The notes under the pieces are model-generated. The model saw only the letters and a list, made by a program, of their open reading frames with translations, ran no database searches and was not told where the DNA came from. Both the position numbers and the translations under genes were made by a program. This document shows positions 45,512 through 57,155 of a stretch of DNA of 64,000 bases, piece by piece (position 1 is the stretch's first letter; each line of letters begins with the position of its first letter). Source of the DNA: Ehretia macrophylla. Its lineage: Eukaryota > Streptophyta > Magnoliopsida > Boraginales > Ehretiaceae. The DNA lies in contig CM075767.1 in assembly GCA_037974665.1 (NCBI GenBank), positions 18,430,840-18,494,839 on the forward strand. Direction: 5' to 3'.

Positions 45512-47919
45512 TGTGAAACCCCACTTTTCTGTTATACCTCGTTTTGCGTGTTTATTCTTATTTTGCGTGAAATGACCTGTCTATGTACTATATGACTTAA
45601 AATGTGGTAATTTTGATACTAATACTCCTAGAACATACTAAATGTGCATTCATGAAATTTTCATAAAAAACAGAGTTAGAAATTTTATCGTCGATTTTTA
45701 GTGAATAGTATTTTTGAAACACATCCGCTAAAATTTTGAAACAGGTCTTTTTAACCCTTCTAGACCTAGTCCTCAGACTTTAATAGACCTGTGGTTGTTG
45801 AAAACGGATTTTAAATCGGCTTAGAAATTTATTAGGGTTTTTACACTGACTTTTGCGAAAATCGAGTTTTAAGCCGATTTGGATAAAATTGTTTGATTGT
45901 AAAACTTCTTGTCACCTAAAAATAACCTACTTGAGCTATCTTAGGAGTTGCATATTTGTTTTGAGCAAAGAGATAGCTAAAATGCATTTAAAAGACAAGA
46001 AAACACAAAAAAATACTAAGTTAATTCAACTTTGAGTTTCATTAAATGTTGACCTTTATGAATATATATCACCAACACACACTTGAAAAGCACAAAAACA
46101 CCCTCAAACTCACACACTTGGCCGAGAGCTTCAAGGGAGAAAAGAGAAAGGTTTTCAACAAGTTTTCAAAGCAATTTTTCAAAGAAAAAGCTAGTTTTTG
46201 TCCGTAGATTTTTGTGCCGAGTTGGATTCCGCTTGTTGGGCATGCATTGCACGCATATCTAGGCTTATTTCGTATCAAAGGTGAGAGAAAAATTCTAGAT
46301 CTCAAAACTCATCTTTTATGTTTTTGCTTAGAATTGATTATTGAACTATTAAAAATGTTAATTTGATGTTAGATTATTGCTCAATGCATGCTAGGGATCA
46401 TTTATATGTAATCTTGCGAGATTTGAACCGTTGTAGCATAATTATTATTTTTTGGGTATTTAAAGTTGAGTTATTTTCCATTTCTTGATTATCTTGAGTT
46501 GTATTGGTTGAAATTGATTGCCGTCGATTTCTAAAAGCTTAATAATTACGTGGTAGCGCTGTTGTAATGCCGAATTTTCGATTGCAATGTCCATGCTAAA
46601 ACCCAGAAATTTCAGCCATGACACAGTAGGGTTTTAGGGTTATGGGGCATGATTTGGATGTGTTTTGGTTGATTTCTGAGGGGGGCTAATGTAGTTGATT
46701 GAATGGGTGAGTGATAGAAACTGATTTGGAGTTGTTTGGATTAGTAGAATGTAAGATATGAATATTTGAAGTTTAGGTTGTCTTTCTTTAAAATGTTAAA
46801 TTATGCCTTTAGTTGATTAGGTGTGGTTTGAGTGATTGAATGGTGAGTTGATGATGGGTAAACTAGGGTTTGATTGTGTGTTTAATGCATGTTCGGTTGG
46901 ATGACCTACTTTGTCATCTAACTTAGTTATTTGTTGTTAAATTGATTATTGATGTTATTATGATGATAATATGACTATTGATTGACGATTGATGAACCGG
47001 GAGATAGTCAACGGAAAAGGTTGTCCTCCTGTGAATGATGTTTATTATTATTGCTGAGTCTTTGGTATGTGTGTACTACCTCTCGGGCAACATCGGGCTG
47101 TCGGGTTGATAACGACATAACTATCAGAGACCGCCTCCAGCTCCCATGACGCAGGTGTCATGGAGGGAGAGGTTATTGGGCTACCTCTGGTGCGTGAGTT
47201 TATGGGAGTCACAAGAAGGCTGTTAATGGCGTTTGGAGCTACACCAACTAGTGGAGGCTTTATTGAATGGTCATTATAGTTTATATGATGATAATATTAT
47301 TGATGTTATTGTGTGTTTACTTTCTCAAAGGATTATTTCCAAGGAGTTTAGTGAACCTTGTTAGAGATCTATCGGGTCCTCACTGGGCTTATTTTATATA
47401 AGCTCACTCTCTATTATTGCATGCTTACAGGTGTACTTGAGCAAGATTTCGGGTACGTGCCTCATGAAGAGGAAAATGTGCCTTATGTGGATGAGTCTTA
47501 TGTTCCGGAGTCTTATCCTTGATGTTGTATTGTTTTACTATCTTGTATATTAACTTAGTAGACTTTTATATGCTTTGTAGTTCATAATGTAAAAGATGTT
47601 GAAAAGATGATGTTCTAAATGAAGCTAACTTAGTAGTCTTTCTTTTGTCTATGATTAGGTTGCTAGGTTGGTTTCAACATATTTTGCAATGTATATTAAA
47701 GTTAATGTATTATGTTGGAACGGAGGCGTATAACAAAGAATGATTATGTTGTATATTGTTATTTTATTGAGGAGTTGTTTATTGTATGGTTATGGAGTTG
47801 ATGTATGATGTTCTAATGAGGTTAGTTTATAGCCTCGGTATCCTATTTACTGTCGTTATACTGCCGAAATTCCGTTGCGTCCTGACTGATTGTAGGTGGG
47901 GTCGAGTTGGGGCGTGACA
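45512..47919 (+). mobile_element. Solo LTR of the gypsy family of elements A and C, inside exon 2 (2408 bp)
   Basis: It runs from TGTGAAACCCCAC to GGGGCGTGACA and is flanked by ATCCC at 45507-45511 and 47920-47924. There is no primer site or interior, so LTR-LTR recombination has removed the rest. It has the GGGAGATAG-type block near 47000 and so belongs to the subfamily of element C. Removing it and one ATCCC restores the exon 2 reading frame. Confidence 0.95.
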
Positions 47920-47924
47920 ATCCC

Positions 47925-48189
47925 CATGAAGAAAAAGAACGCGACGTAGTAAAACATCAAGTGCGGGAAATGCTGCTGGCAGCTCCGGACAGGTCCTTGG
48001 AAAAGCTAGAGCTGATCAACACAATCCAACGCCTAGGCATGTCTTACCATTTTGAAAATGAGATTTCCTCATCACTGAAGCATATGTATGATGCCTAACA
48101 TGAATGCTTTGAAGCAGATGGTGATGATCTTTACAGAGTTGTTCTTCATTTCCGACTACTTAGACAACAAGGGCACCTGTTATCCTGTG
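47925..48189 (+). pseudogene. Terpene synthase exon 2, right fragment with a stop codon
   Basis: It continues the frame as HEEKERDVVKHQVREMLL, with LEKLELINTIQRLGMSYHFE and LYRVVLHFRLLRQQGHLLSC, all diagnostic of the N-terminal alpha domain of terpene synthases. An in-frame TAA lies at 48096-48098. The donor is GTGAGC at 48190. With the left fragment the exon is 277 nt and ends in phase 1, as needed to join the usual exon 3 start. Confidence 0.92.
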
Positions 48190-48634
48190 GTGAGCATGCA
48201 AGTTTTTCGTTGCCAGGGTGAAACTATATATTACCGTGTTTTGTCGAATATTTTAATTATCCCTTATGTTTAAAACTTTTCTAGTTATCGACAAGTGCTT
48301 TTCTAACATGGATAAATTCAGCTTGTGGATGTTGCAGTATGTACTTGTTCAATTGAAAGAAGAATATGTTCTTATAATTTTGAAATTATATATAGGTAGA
48401 ATACCATCATCAATTCTTCCTAATAAACTGAAAGAAATCTTGAAAACAAAAGAAAGGATGAATATAGCCCGTACTTGGGAAAAAAAACGTACTCATACGA
48501 TTTTAAAATTATGTATAAGCAAAATACCATCATTTTTATCTTCCTAATTAATTGAACGAAAACTCGAAAGCAAAAGAAAGGGCCGATATATCCCGTACTT
48601 AGAAAAAAAAAATTTCTAAATCCATCCTGTGAAC
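48190..48634 (+). other. Intron 2 remnant with a ~120-bp tandem duplication
   Basis: No exon 3 is visible. Two diverged copies of a ~120 bp unit lie at about 48360-48485 and 48486-48612. They share ATACCATCATC, TTCCTAAT, AAAACAAAAGAAAGG-type and CCCGTACTT blocks. Confidence 0.65.
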
Positions 48635-48911
48635 TGTTGGAATATGGAAGAGGCTATTTTATCGTAGAGAGAAAATAAGAAGGAAAAAGAATATGGAAAC
48701 TCTATACAAAAACTTTATTGCTCTAATATTTGGTATGACTACAATTGAAAAAATTGACCCCTATTTATAGATTTACAAAAAATATATGTCAATTAGGATA
48801 TGGTTGTAGGAAACTATTACTCACTAGGAAAAAACTATCTAGTCAAAAACTAATTTAAATCTAACTAGAACTTATTTAATAGAGTCCTAATCCTAAGTTT
48901 ATCTTCTAACA
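48635..48911 (-). repeat. 3' LTR of element F (277 bp)
   Basis: On the minus strand it runs from TGTTAGAAG at 48911 to ATTCCAACA at 48635. It is preceded by the purine tract AAGGGGGGA (48912-48920). The pol frame ends at 48899, just inside the LTR. Confidence 0.85.
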
Positions 48912-49655
48912 TCCCCCCTTAAACTTGATTTGACTCTCGTAACTCCGAGCAAAACTCTAAGCTTCATAAACACATCACACTTTAGTGGCTTCGTAAAAAT
49001 GTCTGCAACTTGATCTTGAGACTTCACAAACTCTATATTCACTTCCTTCCTTGTGATGCATTCTTTGATGAAATGGTAACGTGTGTCAATGTGCTTGCTT
49101 CTTTCGTGAAAGATTGGATTCTTGGCTAAGGCAATTGCAGACTTGTTATCAACATAGATCTCTACTGGCTCTTCTTGAGGCATCTTAAGTTCTTTCATCA
49201 AGTTCCTTAACCATAGAGCATGGCAAACACATGAAGTAGCAGCTACATATTTAGCTTCACATGTAGAAAGTGTGACAATGGGTTGCTTCTTGGAACTCCA
49301 AGTGAATGTTGTATCTCCCATGAAGAAAAGATATCCACTAGTACTCTTTCGATCATCACGATCACCATCCCAATCATTATCGCTGTATCCCACAAGTTTG
49401 AAATTCTCTGAGTGGGAGTATAGAAGTCCATAATGAAGAGTTCATTTGATATAGTGAAGTATTCTCTTGGCAGTCTTCAAATGTGTATTGGTAGGGGCCT
49501 CCATAAAGCGACTCACAAGTCCAACACCAAATAGAATATCTGGTCCTGTGCAAGTCAAATATCTCAAGCATCCAGCTAGGCTCTTGAAAAGTGTTGGATT
49601 TACATGCTCTTCTTCATCAGCCTTTCACAATTGTACTCCACATTCAATAGGGGTG
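48899..49655 (-). pseudogene. RT C-terminus and RNase H of element F
   Basis: It starts at the broken TPIECG and runs through YLTCTRPDILFGVGL and GYSDNDWDGD (RNase H Asp), then CEAKYVA (Glu), YVDNKSAI and QVADIFTKPL, to the RGDV end. Stops or frame changes occur near 49445 and 49630. The last 164 codons are open. Confidence 0.9.
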
Positions 49656-49660
49656 TTAAT

Positions 49661-50147
49661 AGAGAGAAGGAGATGATTCTTTAGATGTGTATTGGTAGGA
49701 ACTGTAATTGCACTGAGCATGTTTTGTTTGTAAACACTTTATTCATTTGTCTCATTAAACATCCTTCGGGAAAAGGAGGTGAGTATTCGGGAGAATATGC
49801 TAAGTCGATGGGATCTCGCTAGGTTGTAAATCCTTAGGTATGTTAGATGGTCTAGGCGGTGAGGATTACAAGGGAGTTGTTAATCACATAAGTCCATTGA
49901 CTATTGTAACCGTGAAAACATCTAGTGGATTGCCTATTTTGACTAGGGATTGGTCATGTGATTTTTTCCCAATTGGGTTTTCCACATTAAAATATTGTGT
50001 GTACTTTACTTACTGTCCTTTCATTTGTTTCACTGTATGAATTAGGCATATCACTGTGGTGGATTCACTTATTAATGTATTCTATCTGTAAATGTGTTTA
50101 ATTGTTTAAACGCACAATCGAACATAAAGCTGGAAACTGGGGGTTCA
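49661..50147 (+). repeat. Truncated 5' LTR of element G with filler
   Basis: 49696-50147 matches 56703-57155 of the 3' LTR. 49661-49695 does not; it ends in ATGTGTATTGGTAGG, a 15 bp copy of flanking element F sequence at 49481-49495. Confidence 0.8.
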
Positions 50148-50149
50148 AG

Positions 50150-50162
50150 TGGTATCAAGAGC
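50150..50162 (+). promoter_or_regulatory. Primer binding site of element G
   Basis: TGGTATCAAGAGC begins two bases after the LTR. It is like the tRNA-iMet complement with one extra A. Confidence 0.75.
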
Positions 50163-50219
50163 TAGAAATTGAATCATTAACTCAGTAAGATCTGGGAGGT
50201 TTCTAGCTGTTTTTCAAGA

Positions 50220-53200
50220 ATGGACAACATGCATGATGGAGGTTCAATTAACAGGCCACCATTGTTTGATGGCTCAAACTACAGTTATTGGAAAGCTATG
50301 ATGCGTGCTTATATCAAGGCGATTGGTGAAGGTGCCAAGAGATCCATGGTTAATAGGTGGATCGCGCCCACTGTTGAGACTACACTACCAAAAACTGGAG
50401 ACACTAGCACACAGGGAACATCATCTGAAGGGAATGGTAATAGTTCTGCTATTGTGGTAAGGACTATTACAGTTCCCAAACCAGTGGACTAATGCTGAAG
50501 AACGCTTGGCAAATTACAATTCCAAACCATTAAATGCAATATGTAATGCAGTAGACATCAACCAGTTCAAACTAATTTCAAACTGTGAAATGACGAAGGA
50601 AGCATGGGATGTGTTACAAATAGCGTTTGAAGGTACAAAAGTTGTAAAAAGATTCAAATTACAGTATTTGACCACGAAGTTTGAAGATCTAAAAATGCAT
50701 AAGGATGAGACAGTGTCAAAATTTTATGCACGACTATGTGACATAACCAATGAAGCCTTCACTCTTGAAGAACGGTACTCTGAAGCAAAATTGGTAAGAA
50801 AGAGCTTGCGGTCTCTACCAACAAGATTTGCATCAAAGGTAGATGCGATTGAAGAATCAAAGGATCATAATACTATGCAGGTTGATGCGCTTGTCAGTTC
50901 ATTAAAGATATATGAACTAAAATTTAAACTGCAAAAGAAGGAGAAAACGCTTGCTTTTCAGGCTGATCTATCTAATGAGTTAGATAGCGGTGATGATGGC
51001 TTAGAAGCATTGACACTGTTGACAAAAAATTTTCTTAGAGCTATTGGAAAATGGAAAAAACAAAAGAAGTTCTCTATGCAAGGGAATAACAGTAGACAGA
51101 ATTTCAGCAGGCACAACAGTGACAACGCTAGTAGAAGAAGTATTGGTGAAACACCCAGAGAAACTGATAACAGACCAAACACGGACATCTCTGGAGAAAA
51201 GAAAACGAAAGGTATATAGTGCAGAGAATGTGATGGCTTTAGGCATATTCAAGCAGAATGTGCAAACACATTGAAAAAGAAAAAAAAGGTGTTTAATGCC
51301 ACATGGAGTGATAAGGAGACAGAAAAAAAGACGCATCAAGTGATAGCAATGCAGGGGACTATATTGCACTTACTGTTATTCAGAATGGACATACTGTGTC
51401 CAAATCTGAGGTCATTGTGACTAGTGGAGAGGACTCCGATTGTGACGACTTAGAGACAGAAGAACCCAGGAGCAATGAACAACTCCTGGAAACTTATGAG
51501 CTGATGTTTGAAAAATGGGTTGTGGTTTGTAAGAAGAATGAAGAATTGGTTGTCTTTAATCTTGAACAGAGTACAAAAATTGATGATCTTGAAAAATAAA
51601 ATGAAACCCTCCACCAGCAGTTAAAAGAAAAAACTCAAAAACTGTTAGATCTACAGGGTAAATTACAACAGTTACAGCGAGGTATTCGCATGATGAACTC
51701 AGGAAAGCAAAGACTTGATTATGAGCTTTCAATCCAGAAACCAAGTAACGATCGCATTGGCCTTGGGTATCAAGGATCGAGCTCCGGTTATAACACAGTG
51801 TTTGTCAAAGCTTCGGAACCTTCACAGCCAGTCCTCTCACAAGCACCCATAGTGACATTAAAGAAGAAAACCAAAAGCAGGTTTGTACCAATCTGTCACT
51901 ATTGTCGCAAGGTTAGTCATATTCGACCCCACTGTTTTCGACTCATGCGAGAAGCAGATATGTCTACTTATTTTTTCCCATATCAGAGTTGTACCCCAAA
52001 AGCAATAGCATAACAAAAGGTGAGAAAAATATGAATACCCAAGAATGATCACACATGTCTTGTTATTTACACTTCCTTAAAAGTTGGTACTACTAACTCG
52101 TGGTATTTGGACAGTGGCTGCTCGAGACATATGACAGGTGATCGCAGTATCTTCACAGACTACCTTGAATTCCATGGAGGACATGTTACATTTGGGGATG
52201 GTATCTCTGGAAGGGTAGTTGGTCGCGGTACAATGACTGTTGAAGGATTTCCAAAACTGCATGATGTACTCCACATTGATGGTCTTAGGGCCAACTTGAT
52301 CAGCATCAATCAACTTTGTGACCAAAACTTGTTTGTTCACTTTACTAAGGAATGATGCAGAGTGATTGACAATGATAATAACTATGTTCTTGTAGGAAGA
52401 CGTTCATCTGATAACTGTTACACCCTACCAATTTCATCCAACTGGGTTATGGTATGCCTTAATAGTTCAGTTCAAATCACAAAACTATGGCATCAGAAGT
52501 TAGGTCATCTAAATATTGATATGCTAACCAAGATTGGCAATGCAAAAATTGTTAGGGGAATTCCTAGGTTATCAGGGAAGAAGGAAGGCGTGTGTTGTCC
52601 ATGTCAATTGAGAAAGCAGATTCGAGTACCACATAAGAAATCACAACAATTAGACACAAACAGAGTTCTAGAATTGTTACACATGGATCTCATGGGTCCG
52701 GTTCAAACAGAGAGCTTAGGAGGTAAGAAATATATCTTTGTGTGTGTTGATGATTTTTCCAGATATGCATGGGTAGACTTTATACGAGAAAAATCCAAAA
52801 CCTTTCAAGCCTTTCAGAAGCTGTGTTTGTGAATCACCACTGAAAAAGGTAATGAAAATGTCATTTGAATCAGAAGTGATCACGGTAAGGAATTCGAGAA
52901 TCAATCTTTTTCTTATTATTGTGTCGATCATGGCATCTCTCACGAGTTTTCTGCTCCAAAAATACAACAACAAAATGGTGTTATTAAGAGACGTAACAGG
53001 ATGTTGCAGGAAATGGCGCGAGCTATGATGACTGGGAGAAACACACCTAGGAAGTTCTAGGTTGAAGCTATGAACACTGCGTGTTATACTATCAACAGGG
53101 TGTACCCACAACCAGGTACTGACAAAACTCCCTACGAACTGTGGAAAGGTAAGAAGCCTACTATGAAACACTTTCATGTATTTGGCAGTATTTGTTATGT

Positions 53201-55362
53201 TCTTAATGATCGTGATAATCGGGGAAAGTTTGATGCCAAGAGTGACAAAGCACTATTCTTGGGCTATGCTTTGAACAGTCGTGCATATCGAGTTTATAAT
53301 CTTCGAACACTAACGGTCATGGAATCTGCAAATGTAGTCATTGATGACACTATAGGTATGATAGATGTCGACAGTGAAGAAGAGATACCACCAAGCACAG
53401 TAGCTGCTCAAACGGATGAAGGCAGGGGAATACTGATGGAAACTGAAAAGGCACCAAAACCAGATATGGAAAAAGAAGAAAGGGGCACAAGTGCTTCTGA
53501 GGAGAATTTGGTAGATCTCTCAAAGGATGACAAGCAAACTGGCCAGTTTAGCAAAAAGGACAGGGCTGCAGTAGATCCAGAAACTCAACTTACTGTGCCA
53601 GCAACTGACGATGTAGTGACAGTCTTGCTACCTACTGAGGATTCTTTTGACATAAAGTACTCAGAGACAGATGAGCAGGAACAGTTCATGAAGGACACTG
53701 TGATGAATCTAGATCAGAAAGGACCATCTAGGCAAGTTCGAAGGGACCACTCATTAAATGATGTTATTGGCTCATTGGATCAAGGTATTAAAACACGAGG
53801 TAAGCGTACAACTGACTACCAACAGTATGCATGGTATGCATGTTTTATCTCATAGTTTGAACCTATGACAGTAATGAGGCACTAGAGGATGACCACTGGA
53901 TTAGTGCAATGCAAGATGAACTTAGTCAGTTTGCTAGGAATGACGACTGGACTTTAGTTCCAAGACCAAAAGGTGTTAATGTCATAGGAACCAAGTAGAT
54001 TTTCAAAAACAAAACCGATGAAAATGGCCTAATCACTCGCAATAAAGCTAGATTAATTACACAGAGATACACTCAAATTGAGGGAATTGACTTTGGCAAA
54101 ACATTTGTACCTATAGCTAAATGGAGTCAATAAGACTGTTACTTGCAATTGCTTGTGTTTTGCACTTTAAATTGTTTCAGATGGATGTGAAGAGTGTCTT
54201 CCTCAACGACATCCTACAGGAAGAAGCGTATGTAGAGCAACCTAAAGGGTTATTCAATCCTCATTATCCTACATATATGTATAAACTGAAGAAAGCACTA
54301 TATGGCCTCAAACAAGCACCTCGTGCTTGGTATGAGAGACTCATAAAGTTTCTGCTGGATAAGGGCTATGCTCGAGGGGGAGTAGACAAGATACTGTTTG
54401 TGAAACACTTCAACACAAGATTGTTGATTGCTCAGATCTATGTGGATGATATTGTGTTTGGCTATACTTCCAATAAAAGAATTGATGAATTTGTCGAACA
54501 AATGAAACATGAATTTGAAATGAGTATGGTAGGAGAACTAACGTACTTTCTTGGTTTACAGGTCAAACAGTGTCACGATGGAATATTCATTAAAGTATGC
54601 CCGCAACTTGGTCAAGAGGTTTGGCATGGTCAATACCAAAACAGTTCGAACACCTATCAGTACTACTACCAAATTGGCTAAGGGAGAAAATGAAAAAACG
54701 ATTGATCCAACACTGTATCGCCACATAATTTGCAGTCTCTTGTATTGACTGCTAGTCGCCCTGATATCAGCTTCAGTGTTGGTGTGTGTGCACGATGCCA
54801 GTCGGATTCGAGGGAATCTCATCTTAAAGCAATAAAATGCATTGTCAAATATGTGTCTGGCACTGCTAATCTAGGCATTTGGTATACTGTGGATACTAAC
54901 ACTAACTTGGTTAGATACAGTGATTCTGACTGGGCAGAAAATGTCGATGATCGGAAAAGCACTACTGGAGGTTTGGCAACAATTTCGTGTCATGGTACAG
55001 TAAGAAACAGTCTTCCATATCCCTTAAGCACAGTTGAGGCAAAGTATATAGCAGCTGGGAGTTGTTGTGCACAACTACTGTGGATGAAGCAGATGCTCGC
55101 AGACTATGGTATTAGTAATCAAACACTTACTGTTTACTGTGATAATATGAGTGCTATCAATATTTCGAAAAACCCTGTTCAACACTCCCGTACTAAATAT
55201 ATTGATATTAGGCACCATTTCATACGGGAATTACTGGAAACAAAATAGGTTGTACTTGAACATGTTGTGACTGAGAATCAACTGGCAGACATTTTCACCA
55301 AGGCACTCGATGCAATGAGATTTGAAATAATGCGTAAAGCCTTAGGCATTTGCACACTCTGA
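50220..55362 (+). pseudogene. gag-pol of element G, broken
   Basis: ATG 50220. Gag 50220-51990 has a frameshift near 50483 and zinc knuckles CRECDGFRHIQAEC (preceded by TAG 51217) and CHYCRKVSHIRPHC, with a coiled-coil-prone Glu/Lys/Gln stretch at 51500-51680. Protease LDSGCSRHMTG is near 52110. GAG-pre-integrase and integrase are at 52480-53100 with stops (52353, 52830 and others). A long acidic linker spans 53330-53850. RT is at 53880-54680 with YVDDI near 54440; RNase H at 54730-55362, with TAG at 55246, ends ADIFTKAL...LGICTL. Two Trp codons read TAG (near 53060 and 53997), so G to A changes occur as well as C to T. Confidence 0.9.
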
Positions 55363-56308
55363 TTGTGACGATCACAGGGAAACACAGTGCGACTGCATTG
55401 ATATAATATTACTTATACTGAGTTCTAACTATATGATACATGAACATCTTTTGCACTACTGTAAACAAGCTTGCTGTCACTGTGTTAACAGCGAAGTCCG
55501 AGTGTAATCAGCTGTATTAAGCTTGTGACTATGGGATAACTCCATTCCCAGACACTAATCAGTATACAAAGTTTTTGCCAATGAAAAAAAAAATCAACAA
55601 AAAAAGAGGGGCCTGTGCACATTGATTTGAACTGATTCAGATGATTACTGTATTGTGCAAATTTCAAGGTCAACAATACTGAGCCACCCTGGAAAAAACT
55701 ACCTTGTTCTATAAAAAAATGCGCAAGAATGAAAGCTACCAGGACGAACGAAGTGTATAGTAAGTTGATTAGTCGAGTGGGTAGTTTGAACAACTGTTGC
55801 AGCTGATTTATCACTTGACTTCGTTATCCATTGTACGGCAAAGCCCAATCACAGTTCACACACACACCCTATTCATATGTGTTAAAGCTCATGTGTAATG
55901 AATTTTATGTCCTTATATTAGATCTTCTTGTGGGGCCCTATGGGTTGTTCACACTTTGTGTGCTTGAACTTCGGCATGACATATGCCTCACGATTGAGTA
56001 TTGTGACATATTTGTTCAGTTATCTCTCACCATAGCATAATCACAGGTAGTACGTTGCTTACAACCAAAAATTTGGGTGCCAAAATTTTCATATCGTACA
56101 AAGTGGGATTCACTAAGCCTTTGGCCTTGATTTGTGGCAAGAAAAGGGAGAAATTTATGATGTTTTTTTTGGTTAATTGGTTTAGAGAAATTATTGTTTA
56201 CTAGTTGTCTACTTTGGTTTGTTCAACCAGATCATGATTTTCTTACAGTTGCAGGTATTGCAAGTACTTAACATTGGTTTTGCCAAAAACAAAGCCAAAT
56301 GGGGAGCT
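55363..56308 (+). other. Noncoding spacer of element G before the 3' LTR
   Basis: SIRE elements often carry an envelope-like ORF here. I see only short frames (for example 55831-56040) with no recognisable features. It ends with the purine tract AAATGGGGAGC (56297-56307). Confidence 0.6.
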
Positions 56309-57155
56309 TGTTAGCCCGCCCAAAATTTAGCCTAAAATTAGGGGCAATTTACATTATCTTAATTGTCTTTATTTTTGGCAACACAGATCTTGGTTTGGTA
56401 AAAGATTGTGCAAAATTTATCTTATATGGAAAGAGATCAATTTGCTGCAATTGTAATTATGCTGAGACAATTTGATAGAGCCAAAAAGATTCTAATTGAG
56501 CAAATCTTTGAAGATTGACTTAGGAAAAGACTTCTACAAAGGTCAATAATATCTACGGATGCTTAGAGCCTAAGATTGCAGCACTCACACCTATATATAC
56601 TGATGATCTCGCAAGAATAAAAGTGGGATAAACAACGGAGAACAAAGGGTTGCTATGAGTTTATCAAGTTTGTTTAGGAAAACACTGTGGTGAGAGTTTA
56701 CTTAGGAATTGTAATTGCGCTGAGCATGTTTTGTTTGTAAACACTCTATTCATTTGTCTCATTAAATATCTTTCGAGAAAAAGGAGGTGAGTATTTGGGA
56801 AAATACGCTAAGTCGAGGGGATCTCCCTAGGTTGTAAATCTTTAGGTAGGTTAGATGGTCTAGGCGGTGAGGGTTATAAGGGAGTTGTCAATCACTTAAG
56901 TCCATTGACTATTGTAACCGTGAAAACATCTAGTGGATTGCCTATTTTAACTAGGGATTGGTCACGTGATTTTTTTCCAATTGGGTTTTCCACGTTAAAC
57001 TACTGTGTGTACTTTACTTAATATCTTTTCATTTGTTTCACTGTATGAATTAGGCGAATCACTGTGGTGGATTCACTTATTACTGTATTCTATTTGCAAA
57101 TGTGTTTAATTGTTTAAACGCACAATCGAATACAAAGCTAGAAACTGGGGTTTCA
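56309..57155 (+). repeat. 3' LTR of element G (847 bp)
   Basis: It starts TGTTAGCCCGCCC directly after the purine tract and ends ACTGGGGTTTCA. The right half matches 49696-50147. Confidence 0.9.

Larger units (their letters stand above)
49661..57155 (+). mobile_element. Ty1/copia element, SIRE/Maximus-like, inserted in element F (element G)
   Basis: On the plus strand: truncated 5' LTR (to 50147), primer site, gag with coiled coil, protease, integrase, RT, RNase H, ~950 bp of noncoding spacer, purine tract and an 847 bp 3' LTR. The gag start MDNMHDGGSINRPPLFDG and RT block QIYVDDIVFG are SIRE-type. The right flank is TTGAC; the left flank reads TTAAT, which would be the same target site after two transitions. 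The first ~400 bp of the 5' LTR is missing. Confidence 0.88.

Noticed and set aside
55831..56040. Envelope-like ORF of the SIRE-like element
   Set aside because: Only 69 codons, with no signal, coiled-coil or membrane pattern that I could support.
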